Positions 26,144 through 34,665 of a stretch of 64,000 nucleotides of DNA are shown here, piece by piece. This stretch comes from DATFVJ01 sp035517695 (GTDB lineage Bacteria > Actinomycetota > Actinomycetes > Streptosporangiales > Streptosporangiaceae). The DNA is taken from assembly GCA_035517695.1 (NCBI GenBank), contig DATIYI010000326.1, forward strand, positions 1 through 64,000, in the 5' to 3' direction. A program made the position numbers and the translations under genes. Numbering within the stretch: position 1 is the first letter of the stretch; each line of letters opens with the position of its first letter. Below the pieces are notes generated by a model. That model made no database searches, was not told the DNA's origin, and saw only the letters and a list, made by a program, of their open reading frames with translations.

Positions 26144-29047
26144 ATGGTGCGTCATCGCCGAAGAAGCCTCGTTCACGCGGTCGTGGCCCTCGGCAGCGCG
26201 GTCACCACCGTCACCGCGGCGGGCATCACGCCAGCACTGGCTCTGAGCCCGGCGAAGGATCCCGCCTCGCTGGTCAATCCGTTTATCGGCACGTCGGGTT
26301 CTGTCGACGCGTTCCCTGGCCCTGACATGCCGTTCGGAATGATCCAGTGGAGCCCGGATACCGCACCCGAGCGGCCGGACGGCGGCGGGTACTCCTTCGA
26401 CAGCAGCAGGCTCGCAGGCTTCAGCCTGACCCACCTAAGCGGGCCCGGTTGTGGCGCCTATGGCGATGTGCCCATCTTGCCAACGATAGGCAAGATCGGC
26501 ACATCGCCCAGCGCCGCGACCGCAACTTTCTCGCACGCCAATGAGTCGGCCCAGGCCGGCTACTACGCCGTCACGCTGGGCAATGGCATCACGGTCAACC
26601 TCACCGACGCTGTCCGCGCGGGCATCGGCACGTTCAACTTCCCCGCCACCAAGCAGGCGAACCTGTTGCTCAAGCTCACGGGCAGCCAGGATTCAGTCGA
26701 CGGCACCAGCGCCCAGATCATCGGAAACAACGAGGTGAGCGGATCGGTGACGGCCGGGCACTTTTGTGGCGCGCCGAGTAGCTGGGAGCGGGACTACACG
26801 CTCCACTTCGTCATCTGCTTCGAGCAGCCGTTCACCGCGAGCGGCATCTGGGGAGGCACCGCGACCTCGACTGTTGTGCCAGGGAGACGACGTCTCATCC
26901 AGCGCGCGACGCGGCGCGCGGCAGCGCCAGGTACACCTGCGCCGCACAGCTCACCAGCAGTGGCAGGCCCATCCGCGCCGCCGTCCACGGAATCCTTCGC
27001 CGGCCCCAAACCACTTTTGCCCGTGCCGCAGAACGTGTCGCCCGCGACGCATGGCGTCACCCCGCAGACCGCGTCAGGGGTCGCCAACCCTGGCGGTGTC
27101 TACCTGACCTTCGACACCACGAAGAGCCAAACGGTCGAAGCCAAGGTAGGGGTCTCTTTCACCAGCGACGCGCAGGCCAGCGCTAACCTGGGCGCGGAAA
27201 TACCTGGCTGGAACTTCGGCCAGGTCAGGCAGGCCAGCCACCGCGCCTGGAACAAGCTCCTGAGCCGTCTGCAGATCTACGGTGGCTCGCAAGCGCAGCA
27301 GGTGCAGTTCTACACCGCGCTCTACCACGCACTGCTGCACCCGAACGTCATCAGCGACGCCAGTAGCCAGTACATGGGCTTCGACGGGCAGCTACACACG
27401 GCACCCGCCGGCCACGCGGAGTACGGGAACTACTCCGGCTGGGATATCTACCGCAGCCAGGTGCAGCTTGCCGCGATGGTCGCGCCGCAGCAGACCAGCG
27501 ACTCGATCAGGTCGATGCTGGACGACTACACACAGACCGGCAGGCTGCCCAAGTGGAATATCGGCGGCGGCGAGTCGTATGTCATGGTCGGCGATCCGGC
27601 CGACCCGATTATCGCGGGCGGGTACGCGTTCGGCGCCAGAGACTTCGACACGGCGGACGCTCTCAAGGCGATGATCACCGAGGCGACCCGGCCGAACAGC
27701 ATCAGGCCCGGACTCGCCGAGTTGCAGCAGTACGGTTACCTGCCCTACAACCACGCGCACGAATGCTGTAACTTCTACGGCCCGGTCTCGACCCAGCTTG
27801 AGTACGACACCGCAGATTACGCGATCGCGTCTTTGGCCAGGGCGACCGGTGACGTCGCCGACTACACCAAGCTCGCCACGATGGCGCAGAGCTGGCAGAA
27901 CGTCTTCGATACGGGGACCGGCTACCTGCGGGCGAAGCTGGTGGGCGGTCAATGGCTGGGCAGCTTTACCCCCGCCACCAGGGCAGGTTTCGTGGAAGGC
28001 ACGTCGGCGCAGTACACGCCGATGGTTCCGTTCAACCTGCAAGCGCTGATCAGCGCGCGGGGCGGCGGCCAGGCGTGGATCAGCTACCTGAACAGCCTGC
28101 TTGCCAACATCACCAAGCCCGGTCCTGACAACGCCAACCTGAGCAACGAGCCGAGCCTGGAAATCCCGTGGGAGTACGACTACGCTGGCGCGCCCTACCT
28201 GACCCAGCGGATCGTCCGCGAAGCGCAGCAAAGTCGGTACTTCGACGCGCCCGTCGGCCAATTCGGCAATGATGACCTCGGCGCCATGAGTTCCTGGTAC
28301 GTCTGGTCCGAGCTCGGCTTCTACCCGCAGACTCCGGGCACGACGACGCTCGCGCTCGCCAGCCCCGTGTTCCGGAAGGCGGTCGTGCACCTGGCCGACG
28401 GCGCCGCGATCACCATCAAGGCACCTGGAGCGCAGGTCGCGGCGCCGTACATAGCTGGCCTTACTGTTAACGGCGAGCCGTGGGACAAGGCCTACGTCGA
28501 CTACGGGTCGCTTGCTAAGGGCGCGACCCTCGACTACGACCTGGCCACGACGCCTGACACCTCCTGGGCGAGCGGCCCGGACGCGGCGCCGCCTTCTGAC
28601 CCAACGGGTGAGCAGCCTGCCCTCACCTCGGTGACGCCGTCGGCTGGCCTGGTCCTTGCACCAGGCTCGCAGCGCAGCGCGTCGTTCAAGGTCACCAACC
28701 TGACCGGCCGCGGCCTCACCGTGACCTGGGCGGCGCGCGCTGCGACCGGTGTCACGGCCAGCCCTGCCAGCGGGTCTGTCACGGTGCCCGCGGGCTCGTC
28801 TGGCTTGGCGGCGGTGCGGGTCACGGCCGGGCAAACCGACGGCAGCTACCCGGTAGCCTTCACCGCCAGGACAGGATCCGGGGCCACCCTGCGGGGCGCG
28901 ACGCTCGCCGCAGATGTCGCGCGGCCCGGCCAGCTATGGCCCTCTACGACAGCACCGGCGTCTCGGCCGACAGGCAGCGGGTCGGATCCGGTTTCGACGC
29001 CTACGGGAACCTCTACTCCGCGAACGCGCTCGCGGCTGCGGGCGTGA
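26144..29047 (+). CDS. GH92 family secreted glycoside hydrolase (alpha-mannosidase type)
   Basis: From ATG 26144 a signal peptide (charged MVRHRRRSLVH, hydrophobic core, cut near ALA-LSPA) leads into a GH92 catalytic region: DPASLVNPFIGTSG, FPGPDMPFGMIQWSPDT, FSLTHLSGPGC, YNHAHECCNFYGP, and GNDDLGAMSSWYVWSELGFYP with the catalytic acidic residues. GH92 enzymes are calcium-dependent exo-alpha-mannosidases acting on N-glycan or other mannosides outside the cell. A Pro/Ala/Arg-rich stretch at about 26880-27010 looks inserted. A NEW3-like domain (PSAGLVLAPGSQRSASFKV) follows. The frame then breaks near 28930, so the last conserved domain lies in other frames. An open frame upstream of 26144 is only the repeat array. 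Confidence 0.8.
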   Translation: MVRHRRRSLVHAVVALGSAVTTVTAAGITPALALSPAKDPASLVNPFIGTSGSVDAFPGPDMPFGMIQWSPDTAPERPDGGGYSFDSSRLAGFSLTHLSGPGCGAYGDVPILPTIGKIGTSPSAATATFSHANESAQAGYYAVTLGNGITVNLTDAVRAGIGTFNFPATKQANLLLKLTGSQDSVDGTSAQIIGNNEVSGSVTAGHFCGAPSSWERDYTLHFVICFEQPFTASGIWGGTATSTVVPGRRRLIQRATRRAAAPGTPAPHSSPAVAGPSAPPSTESFAGPKPLLPVPQNVSPATHGVTPQTASGVANPGGVYLTFDTTKSQTVEAKVGVSFTSDAQASANLGAEIPGWNFGQVRQASHRAWNKLLSRLQIYGGSQAQQVQFYTALYHALLHPNVISDASSQYMGFDGQLHTAPAGHAEYGNYSGWDIYRSQVQLAAMVAPQQTSDSIRSMLDDYTQTGRLPKWNIGGGESYVMVGDPADPIIAGGYAFGARDFDTADALKAMITEATRPNSIRPGLAELQQYGYLPYNHAHECCNFYGPVSTQLEYDTADYAIASLARATGDVADYTKLATMAQSWQNVFDTGTGYLRAKLVGGQWLGSFTPATRAGFVEGTSAQYTPMVPFNLQALISARGGGQAWISYLNSLLANITKPGPDNANLSNEPSLEIPWEYDYAGAPYLTQRIVREAQQSRYFDAPVGQFGNDDLGAMSSWYVWSELGFYPQTPGTTTLALASPVFRKAVVHLADGAAITIKAPGAQVAAPYIAGLTVNGEPWDKAYVDYGSLAKGATLDYDLATTPDTSWASGPDAAPPSDPTGEQPALTSVTPSAGLVLAPGSQRSASFKVTNLTGRGLTVTWAARAATGVTASPASGSVTVPAGSSGLAAVRVTAGQTDGSYPVAFTARTGSGATLRGATLAADVARPGQLWPSTTAPASRPTGSGSDPVSTPTGTSTPRTRSRLRA

Positions 29048-29500
29048 CGCCCGTGCGCCGCGGTCACATCGGGTGGCGTCAGTTACACCTGGCCCGACGT
29101 CCCGGCAGGCCAGGCTGACAACATCGTGGCCGCCGGCCAGACGATCCCGGTGGCGTTCCCCGCGGGCAGCACCACGATCGGCCTGCTGGGCAGCGCCGAC
29201 AACGGGGCTAAGTCCGGCGCGGCGGGAACGCTGACGGTCAGCTATACGGATGGAAGCAGCCGGCAGATTCCGATCGCGTTCAGCGACTGGACGCTCGGCG
29301 GGGGCGCAGACGCGCTGCTGCCGGGCGACAAGATCGTCGCGCGGTTGCCGTACCGCAACACCGTCGCAGGCCGCAGGCAGCACGTCAGCACGTACGCCTT
29401 CAGCACGAGCGTGCCGCTGCAGGCGGGCAAGTCCGTGGCCAGTGTGACGCTGCCTGGCGCGAGCGGCGCCATCCACGTGTTCGCGATCGGGGCCGGCTGA
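28936..29500 (+). pseudogene. Detached C-terminal domain of the GH92 gene
   Basis: Sequence that should continue the GH92 protein is found first in another frame (LYDSTGVSADRQRVGSGFDAYG, ending SANALAAAGVTP) and, after about 29060, in the original frame (VTSGGVSYTWPDVPAGQADN, ending GAIHVFAIGAG at 29500). This is the common C-terminal sugar-binding-type domain of actinobacterial GH92 proteins. Two indels, one near 28930 and one near 29045-29062, separate the parts; together they restore the first frame. The catalytic region is intact, so a truncated secreted enzyme may still function. Confidence 0.65.
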
Positions 29501-29683
29501 GCCGAGGCCGCCGCCTGGAATGACCCCAACCGATCGGTGGATGCGGGCACGTCATCCGGCTGACCTCGCCGGTCAGTCCTGCCGCGTCGCGACGTAACCG
29601 CGCGGGCGATGCGCACACGGTGCTCCAGTTGCGACGCTCGATGAGGTGCCAACGAGGCACCCATGGAGGAGGACCAGGCGAGC

Positions 29684-30065
29684 ATGGCAACCGTCATCGA
29701 GGTCGAGAACCTGCACAAGAACTACGGCGACGCGGTCGCCGTCGACGACGTCTCATTCACCGTGGCGGAGGGCGAGATCTTCGGGATCCTCGGCCCCAAC
29801 GGCGCGGGCAAAACGACCACGGTCGAGTCCACTCGACCAGGTGCGCGCGCCCGCGCAGGAACTGCTCAGCCAGCGAGAATACGAGGTGCTCGAGTTGGTC
29901 GCCCGCGGCAGGACCAACCGCGAGGCTGCCGCCCAGCTGTTCATCAGCGAGGCCACGGTCAAGACGCATCTGCTGCACATCTACGCCAAGCTCGGCGTGA
30001 GCGACCGCGCCGCGGCCGTCGCAGAGGCCTTCGACCGGGGTTTGCTCACCCCAGGCACCCGCTGA
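29684..30065 (+). pseudogene. Deletion scar: ABC ATPase N-terminus joined to LuxR-type C-terminus
   Basis: From ATG 29684 (GGAGGACC upstream) the frame reads as an ABC transporter ATPase up to and including Walker A (VIEVENLHKNYGDAVAVDDV, then GILGPNGAGKTTT), and loses all similarity at about 29826. From there, in a different frame, runs the C-terminal helix-turn-helix of a NarL/LuxR response regulator (LLSQREYEVLELVARGRTNR, SEATVKTHLLHIYAKLGVSD) to a stop near 30065. The rest of the ATPase, and presumably a permease, histidine kinase and receiver domain, are missing. Neither part can be functional as it stands. GTCGAG-TCCA-CTCGAC, a small inverted repeat, lies at the junction. Confidence 0.75.
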
Positions 30066-30116
30066 CAACCCGCCCGCACGGGCCAGGGCACCGTGCCTGG
30101 CACCGTGCCTGGGCGG

Positions 30117-30965
30117 CTAGGCCTTGTTGCCAGCGGCGCTGGCGTGTCGGGTCCGTCCGGTCATCCTGGACCGGAGCCCCAGGTAGGCGATTACGGCGAC
30201 CGCCAGGTAGGCGACGTAGACCGTCAGTTGAAGCGGTGTTGGCGCATCGCTGTAGCCGAAGAAGCTGTGCATGACGTCGCCGAAGGCGCTTTCCTCCGAC
30301 AGCACGCTGGTCGTGTGCCACATCGGCGAAGCCAGCACTGGCAACCAGCCCAGCTCCTGCAGGTTCTGCACGGAGTCAGCGAGTAGCCCTGCGGCGAAGA
30401 CCATGAGTAGCACGCCGATCACGGTGAAGAACCGGGCAAGGTTGAGCCTGTGGCCGAGCCGGTAAATTACGAACGCGACCGCCAGCGAGCCTGCCAGCCC
30501 GATCGCAGCGCCGCTCAGTGCGCCAGCAGCGGTGGTAGAGAACACGATGGCCAGCGTGAATACGACCGTCTCCAAGCCCTCGCGGCCGACAGCCTGGAAG
30601 GCAAGCAGCCCGAGCCCGAGCCGGGCCCTGCCGTCGAGCGCCGCGTCCGCGCGGGCACGTAGCTCCTTGGAGAGCGAGCGGGCGTGGTTTTGCATCCAGA
30701 ACGTCATGTAGGTGAGGACACCAGCCGCGAGCAGGTAGGTAGCCGTTTCGAAAATCGTCTGCGCCCTGGAGCCGTCATAGCTGCGGATCGTCTCGTATGC
30801 GATGACGCCGCCCGCGGTCGCCAGCACGAGGGCGGCACCTACGCCGACGAATACGTCACGGAAGTGGTCGCGCTGCCCGATACGGTTAAGGTACGCGAGC
30901 AGGATTGCCACGATCATGCTGGCCTCGACGCCTTCGCGCAAGAAGATGACGAGCGTTGCGAGCAT
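30117..30965 (-). CDS. efeU: FTR1/EfeU family iron permease
   Basis: A 282-residue membrane protein with the two FTR1 iron-binding motifs REGVEAS (residues 10-16) and REGLET, in predicted transmembrane helices of about seven in total. EfeU imports ferrous/ferric iron across the cytoplasmic membrane, usually with EfeO and EfeB, but neither is present here. The ATG at 30965 is preceded by GGGAGG at good spacing; the frame up to 31001 overlaps the regulatory box and is not used. A DtxR/IdeR-type iron box lies 24-42 bp upstream of the start, so it is probably repressed in iron-rich conditions. Confidence 0.9.
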   Translation of the reverse strand: MLATLVIFLREGVEASMIVAILLAYLNRIGQRDHFRDVFVGVGAALVLATAGGVIAYETIRSYDGSRAQTIFETATYLLAAGVLTYMTFWMQNHARSLSKELRARADAALDGRARLGLGLLAFQAVGREGLETVVFTLAIVFSTTAAGALSGAAIGLAGSLAVAFVIYRLGHRLNLARFFTVIGVLLMVFAAGLLADSVQNLQELGWLPVLASPMWHTTSVLSEESAFGDVMHSFFGYSDAPTPLQLTVYVAYLAVAVIAYLGLRSRMTGRTRHASAAGNKA

Positions 30966-30988
30966 GTCAGCGGCCTCCCGCAGGCAAC

Positions 30989-31007
30989 TAAGGTTAGGCA
31001 TACCTTA
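30989..31007. promoter_or_regulatory. DtxR/IdeR-type iron box upstream of efeU
   Basis: TAAGGTTAGGCATACCTTA matches the actinobacterial iron-box consensus TTAGGTTAGGCTAACCTAA at 15 of 19 positions by direct alignment and keeps the dyad. It lies immediately upstream of the efeU start on the minus strand, where a bound repressor would block transcription. Confidence 0.8.
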
Positions 31008-31100
31008 GTCCATTGGCATGCGCCTAGGCAGTGGGTCCGGTTAACCCTACGCGTGGGCCGCCCGTGGGTACGCCCGGGGCATCGAGCCGATCGCGAGCGG

Positions 31101-31276
31101 GCGGCACGGCCGGCCCGGGACGGCGGCACGGCCGGCCCGGGACGGCGGCACGGCCGGCGCGGAACGGCGGCACGGCCGGCGCGGAACGGCGGCACGGCCG
31201 GCGCGGAACGGCGGCACGGCCGGCGCGGAACGGCGGCACGGCCGGCCCGGGACGGCGGCACGGCCGGCCCGGGACG
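31101..31276. repeat. 22-bp tandem repeat, eight copies
   Basis: Eight 22-bp units of the type GCGGCACGGCCGGCCCGGGA plus CG. Two variants occur in the order A-A-B-B-B-B-A-A, where B has GCGCGGAACG in place of CCCGGGACG. The array lies in the ~370-bp gap between the divergent efeU and LLM oxidoreductase genes; frames through it repeat every 22 codons and are not genes. Confidence 0.92.
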
Positions 31277-31381
31277 GCGGCTCGGGACGGCGGCACGGAC
31301 GGCAGGCCGCGGCGCGGTCGCGAGCCCGACTGGGTGCCGGGCGCGCCGGCCGCGACGGAGCCGGGCAGTAAGGTGTCGCGC

Positions 31382-32323
31382 ATGCGCATCGGATTCGGCC
31401 TGCCGGTGGCGGGCGCCTGGGCACACCCGGAGGTCCTGGCCGACTTCGCCAGCCGCGCGGATGATCTTGGCTATGACTCTTTGTGGGCATTTCAGCGGCT
31501 GCTCGTGCCCGCGGACGACGAACCCGCGCCGGTTTACCGCAGCGTGCTCGACCCGCTGGTCTCGCTCGGTTTCGCCGCCGCACGGACGTCGCGGATCAGG
31601 CTTGGCGTCTCCATCATCAACATCCCCTTTGTGTCCCCCGCTCTGCTCGCCAAGCAGGCCGCCACCGTCGATGTGCTTTCCGGCGGCCGGCTGGACCTCG
31701 GCCTCGGGGTGGGCTGGTCCCTCATCGAGTTCACGGCCAGTGGCGCGGACACCGCGCGCAGGGGTGCGCGGGCGCAGGAGTACCTTGCCGCACTCACCAC
31801 GCTGTGGGCGGATGAGATCAGCGAGTTCCACGGCGACTTCTACGAGATTCCGCCGAGCCGGATGGCCCCTAAGCCGGTGCAGCGGCCCGGGCCTCCGGTC
31901 CTGCTCGGCGGTATGGTACCCGCCGCGCTGCGCAGGGCAGGACGGCTCGCGGCCGGGTGGCTGAGCAGCAGCCGCGCCGACCTCGCCAATATCGCCGAGC
32001 AGGCCGCGATCGTTCGCGGCGCCGCGGAGGAAGCCGGCCGCGATCCGGCGATGGTGCGCGTGGTCTGCCGCGGTGTCGTTCAAGCCGGCGCGTTCGTGGG
32101 AGCCACCGGGGAAAGAGCCGCCGACCGGCCGCGGCTTGCGGGTTCCTACGACCAGATCCGCGAGGACACGGCCTGGCTGGAAACACAGGGCGTGACAGAG
32201 GTGTTCTACGACCTCAACTGGGATCCGCTGATCGGATCGCCCGACACCGACCCCGCGGCCGCCACCGAGCGCGCCGGTGAGATCCTCGAAGCCCTCGCAC
32301 CGGGCAGTAGCACAGTCCCGTAG
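31382..32323 (+). CDS. LLM class F420-dependent oxidoreductase
   Basis: A 313-residue TIM-barrel oxidoreductase of the luciferase-like family in the F420-using actinobacterial branch. Seen: MRIGFGLPVAGAWAHPE, LVSLGFAAARTSRIRLGVSI, SGGRLDLGLGVGWS-x-EF, and PPVLLGGMVPAALRRAGRLAAGWL. Cofactor F420 is inferred from the subgroup. Substrate unknown. The start at 31382 follows AAGGTG; the longer frame upstream reads through the 22-bp array and is rejected. Confidence 0.87.
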   Translation: MRIGFGLPVAGAWAHPEVLADFASRADDLGYDSLWAFQRLLVPADDEPAPVYRSVLDPLVSLGFAAARTSRIRLGVSIINIPFVSPALLAKQAATVDVLSGGRLDLGLGVGWSLIEFTASGADTARRGARAQEYLAALTTLWADEISEFHGDFYEIPPSRMAPKPVQRPGPPVLLGGMVPAALRRAGRLAAGWLSSSRADLANIAEQAAIVRGAAEEAGRDPAMVRVVCRGVVQAGAFVGATGERAADRPRLAGSYDQIREDTAWLETQGVTEVFYDLNWDPLIGSPDTDPAAATERAGEILEALAPGSSTVP

Positions 32324-32388
32324 GCGTCCCGCGCTAACTTCCGCGTCGGCCGCTCACCCATACCGCAGCAGCCAACCCGGCCGACCGC

Positions 32389-32589
32389 TCACTCCTGCCA
32401 GCCGGATTCGTACAGCGCGCAGTCCAGCCTGGCGACGAAGAAGCTTGCGGCCTCGTCGCTGAGACACGGCGGCGGCTCAATCTTCAACACGTTGCGCGCA
32501 TCACCAGCCGGTTGCGTGATCACGCCAGCGCGTATCCCCTCGCCGACCTGCCGGGGCAGGTGACAGGCCAGGGCGTCTTCATGAGGCAC
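32389..32589 (-). pseudogene. C-terminal fragment of a class III aminotransferase
   Basis: About 66 residues match the end of class III (ornithine/acetylornithine-type) PLP aminotransferases: a helix around VGEGIRAGVITQPAG, then ARNVLKIEPPPCLSDEAASF and FVARLDCAL. The PLP-binding part is absent and the frame continues upstream only as unrelated sequence. This is gene debris next to a small intact gene. Confidence 0.6.
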
Positions 32590-32659
32590 ACTAAGGAGGA
32601 CGTGCCAGCCGTGGCACCCGGTATGGAACGGCCGTGAACGGCCAGGAAGGTGGGCCGCC

Positions 32660-32878
32660 ATGAGCAGGACGGCGGCAGCAGAATTAGCACGGCTCAAGGT
32701 GCGGTTCGCCGGGTGGTCCATCCGGCCCGTCCAGCGCGGCGAGGGATTCACCGCACAGCAGAAGAAGGGCAAGCGCAAGAGCCCGAAGCCGCCTGTCAGG
32801 ATTCATGCGCGCACCGTCTCGGGGCTCGGTGCGAAGCTGGCGGAACAAGAGGGCCGACGAGAACCTGGGCCATCGTGA
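32660..32878 (+). CDS. Small conserved actinobacterial protein
   Basis: A 72-residue protein: ARLKVRFAGWSIRPVQRGEGFTAQQ, a basic stretch, then RTVSGLGAKLAEQEGR. The pattern 'F-x-GW-x-I ... GEGFTA ... L-x-x-QE' resembles small actinobacterial proteins of unknown function that often stand beside HTH regulators. AGGAAGG precedes the ATG at suitable distance. No regulator is adjacent here. Function unknown. Confidence 0.55.
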   Translation: MSRTAAAELARLKVRFAGWSIRPVQRGEGFTAQQKKGKRKSPKPPVRIHARTVSGLGAKLAEQEGRREPGPS

Positions 32879-33119
32879 CGGCAGGCACCCGCCACGACCA
32901 GGCGATGCCCTCCGGGTTCGGCCGGCCGCTGGCTGGGCTGACCGCGGGCCTGGAGCACTGCCGTGCCCGGAGGACTGCCGTTACCGCGCCACGACCTGAT
33001 GCTTCCGCTCCGCCCGCACGTACGGCTGACCGGCTTACGCTGCGGGTCCGCGGCATTGGACGCCGGCGAATCCGGCGCGCTGCCTGCCCACCGTAACGCG
33101 GCGGGAATAGCCTGGGCCC

Positions 33120-34523
33120 GTGATCGGATGTGGCCGCACCGCAAGATCCGTGCGCACGCGCACCGCGCTCGCCGCGGTCGCAGCGCTTACCGGGGTCGTC
33201 GCGTGCAGTTCGGCTGCGCCCCCGCGGTCGAGCCCAGTGCCGATCGTGAACACATCACCGGCACCAGGACCAGCTCCGTCGGCCGCCGACTGGCCGACCT
33301 ACGATCATGACCCGGGCCGCAGCGCCGCCGCGACGGGTGTGCCCGCACCTGGGACGCTTCGCGTCGCCTGGCACCAGCCGCTTGACGGTGCGGTATATGC
33401 CCAGCCGCTGGTCATCGGCGGCCTGATCGTCGCCGTCACCGAAGGCGGCAGCTTCTACGCCCTGAATGCGCGAAGCGGAAAGGTGATCTGGCGCAGGCAC
33501 ATCGCGGCACCGGTGCCGCTGTCGGATCTGCCGTGCGGGAACATCGACCCGCTCGGCATCACAGGGACGCCTGTCTACGATCCGGCCACGGGCCTGGTGT
33601 ATGCGGTCGCTGAGACCACCGGTGGCACCCACCTGCTCGCGGGAGTGAGCCTGGCAACGGGCGAGCTGAAGGTGCGCCGCGAGGTCGAGCCGGCGCGCGG
33701 CACCCCGATCGCCACGCAGCAGCGGCCCGCGCTGACCCTCTACGGCGGGCGGGTTTACGTCGCGTTTGGTGGGCTGGACGGCGACTGCGCCGATTACATC
33801 GGCGCGGTGATCTCGGTGCCGGCGAGCGGAAATGGCACGGCGGAAACCTACTCCGTTCCGACCAGCCGCGAGGGCGCGATCTGGGGCACGGGCGGTGTGG
33901 TTGTCGCTGGTGGTCGGCTGTTTGTCGGCGTCGGCAACGGCGCATCCACAAGTTCCTACGATGGCAGCGACTCGGTGACCGCCCTGTCGCCCGGGCTGCG
34001 CCGCGTCGACCTGTTCGCGCCATCGAGCTGGGCCCACGACAACGCGAACGACCTCGATCTCGGCTCGATGACCCCCGCCGTGTCCGGCGGTTACGTCTTC
34101 ATCGCTGGCAAGAGCGGCACCGGTTACGTGCTGCGGGCCGCGCATCTCGGCGGGATTGGCGGCGAGGTGTCCCAGGCGAACGTCTGCGCCGGGTACGGTA
34201 CCGGTGCGGTCTCCGGCGCCGTGGTGTATGTGCCGTGCAGGGACAGCGGCATCCGCCAGGTGACCATCGGCGCGGACGGCACGCTGCATCTTGGCTGGAC
34301 CGCCCAGGCGGCGCAGGCGCACGGATCGCCCGTCACCGGCGGTGGCGCGGTCTGGGTCGTCGACTACGACGCCGGCGTCCTCTACGCGCTCAGCCCCGCT
34401 GACGGCAGCATCACGGCCAGCGTGCGCATCGGCACCGCGCCGCACTTCGCCTCGCCGAGCTTGTCAGGATCGCACGCCTACGTGGGCACGCTCGACGGGG
34501 TGGTCGCGGTCAGCGGCGCCTGA
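33120..34523 (+). CDS. PQQ-like beta-propeller lipoprotein
   Basis: A 467-residue exported lipoprotein: GTG start, twin basic N-terminus, lipobox LTGVVAC near residue 29, then a Pro/Ser linker and a beta-propeller of PQQ-dehydrogenase-like repeats (FYALNARSGKVIWRRHIAAP, VYAVAETTGGTHLLAGVSLATG, LYALSPADGSITASV). Catalytic residues of real quinoprotein dehydrogenases are not evident; such lipoproteins often act as scaffolds in the envelope. It stands 142 bp before the polysaccharide deacetylase gene. Confidence 0.85.
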   Translation: MIGCGRTARSVRTRTALAAVAALTGVVACSSAAPPRSSPVPIVNTSPAPGPAPSAADWPTYDHDPGRSAAATGVPAPGTLRVAWHQPLDGAVYAQPLVIGGLIVAVTEGGSFYALNARSGKVIWRRHIAAPVPLSDLPCGNIDPLGITGTPVYDPATGLVYAVAETTGGTHLLAGVSLATGELKVRREVEPARGTPIATQQRPALTLYGGRVYVAFGGLDGDCADYIGAVISVPASGNGTAETYSVPTSREGAIWGTGGVVVAGGRLFVGVGNGASTSSYDGSDSVTALSPGLRRVDLFAPSSWAHDNANDLDLGSMTPAVSGGYVFIAGKSGTGYVLRAAHLGGIGGEVSQANVCAGYGTGAVSGAVVYVPCRDSGIRQVTIGADGTLHLGWTAQAAQAHGSPVTGGGAVWVVDYDAGVLYALSPADGSITASVRIGTAPHFASPSLSGSHAYVGTLDGVVAVSGA

Positions 34524-34665
34524 TAGCCACCGGGCCGGGCACGTCGTCCGCGATTTTTCCGCTGCGGATGTGTAGCTGTGGTTGCGGCGTTCTCCTGCAA
34601 CCGGGGTAGGCGCACTCCCCCGCGCAGCCGAGTGCCTGGCGGCCACGCCCGCCTAGCGTGCTGGA

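Noticed and set aside
31101..31276. CRISPR array
   Set aside because: The 22-bp units are directly adjacent without spacers and no cas genes are present.
31031..31381. N-terminal extension of the LLM oxidoreductase through the 22-bp array
   Set aside because: The extension is repeat-derived and family homology with a ribosome binding site begins at 31382.
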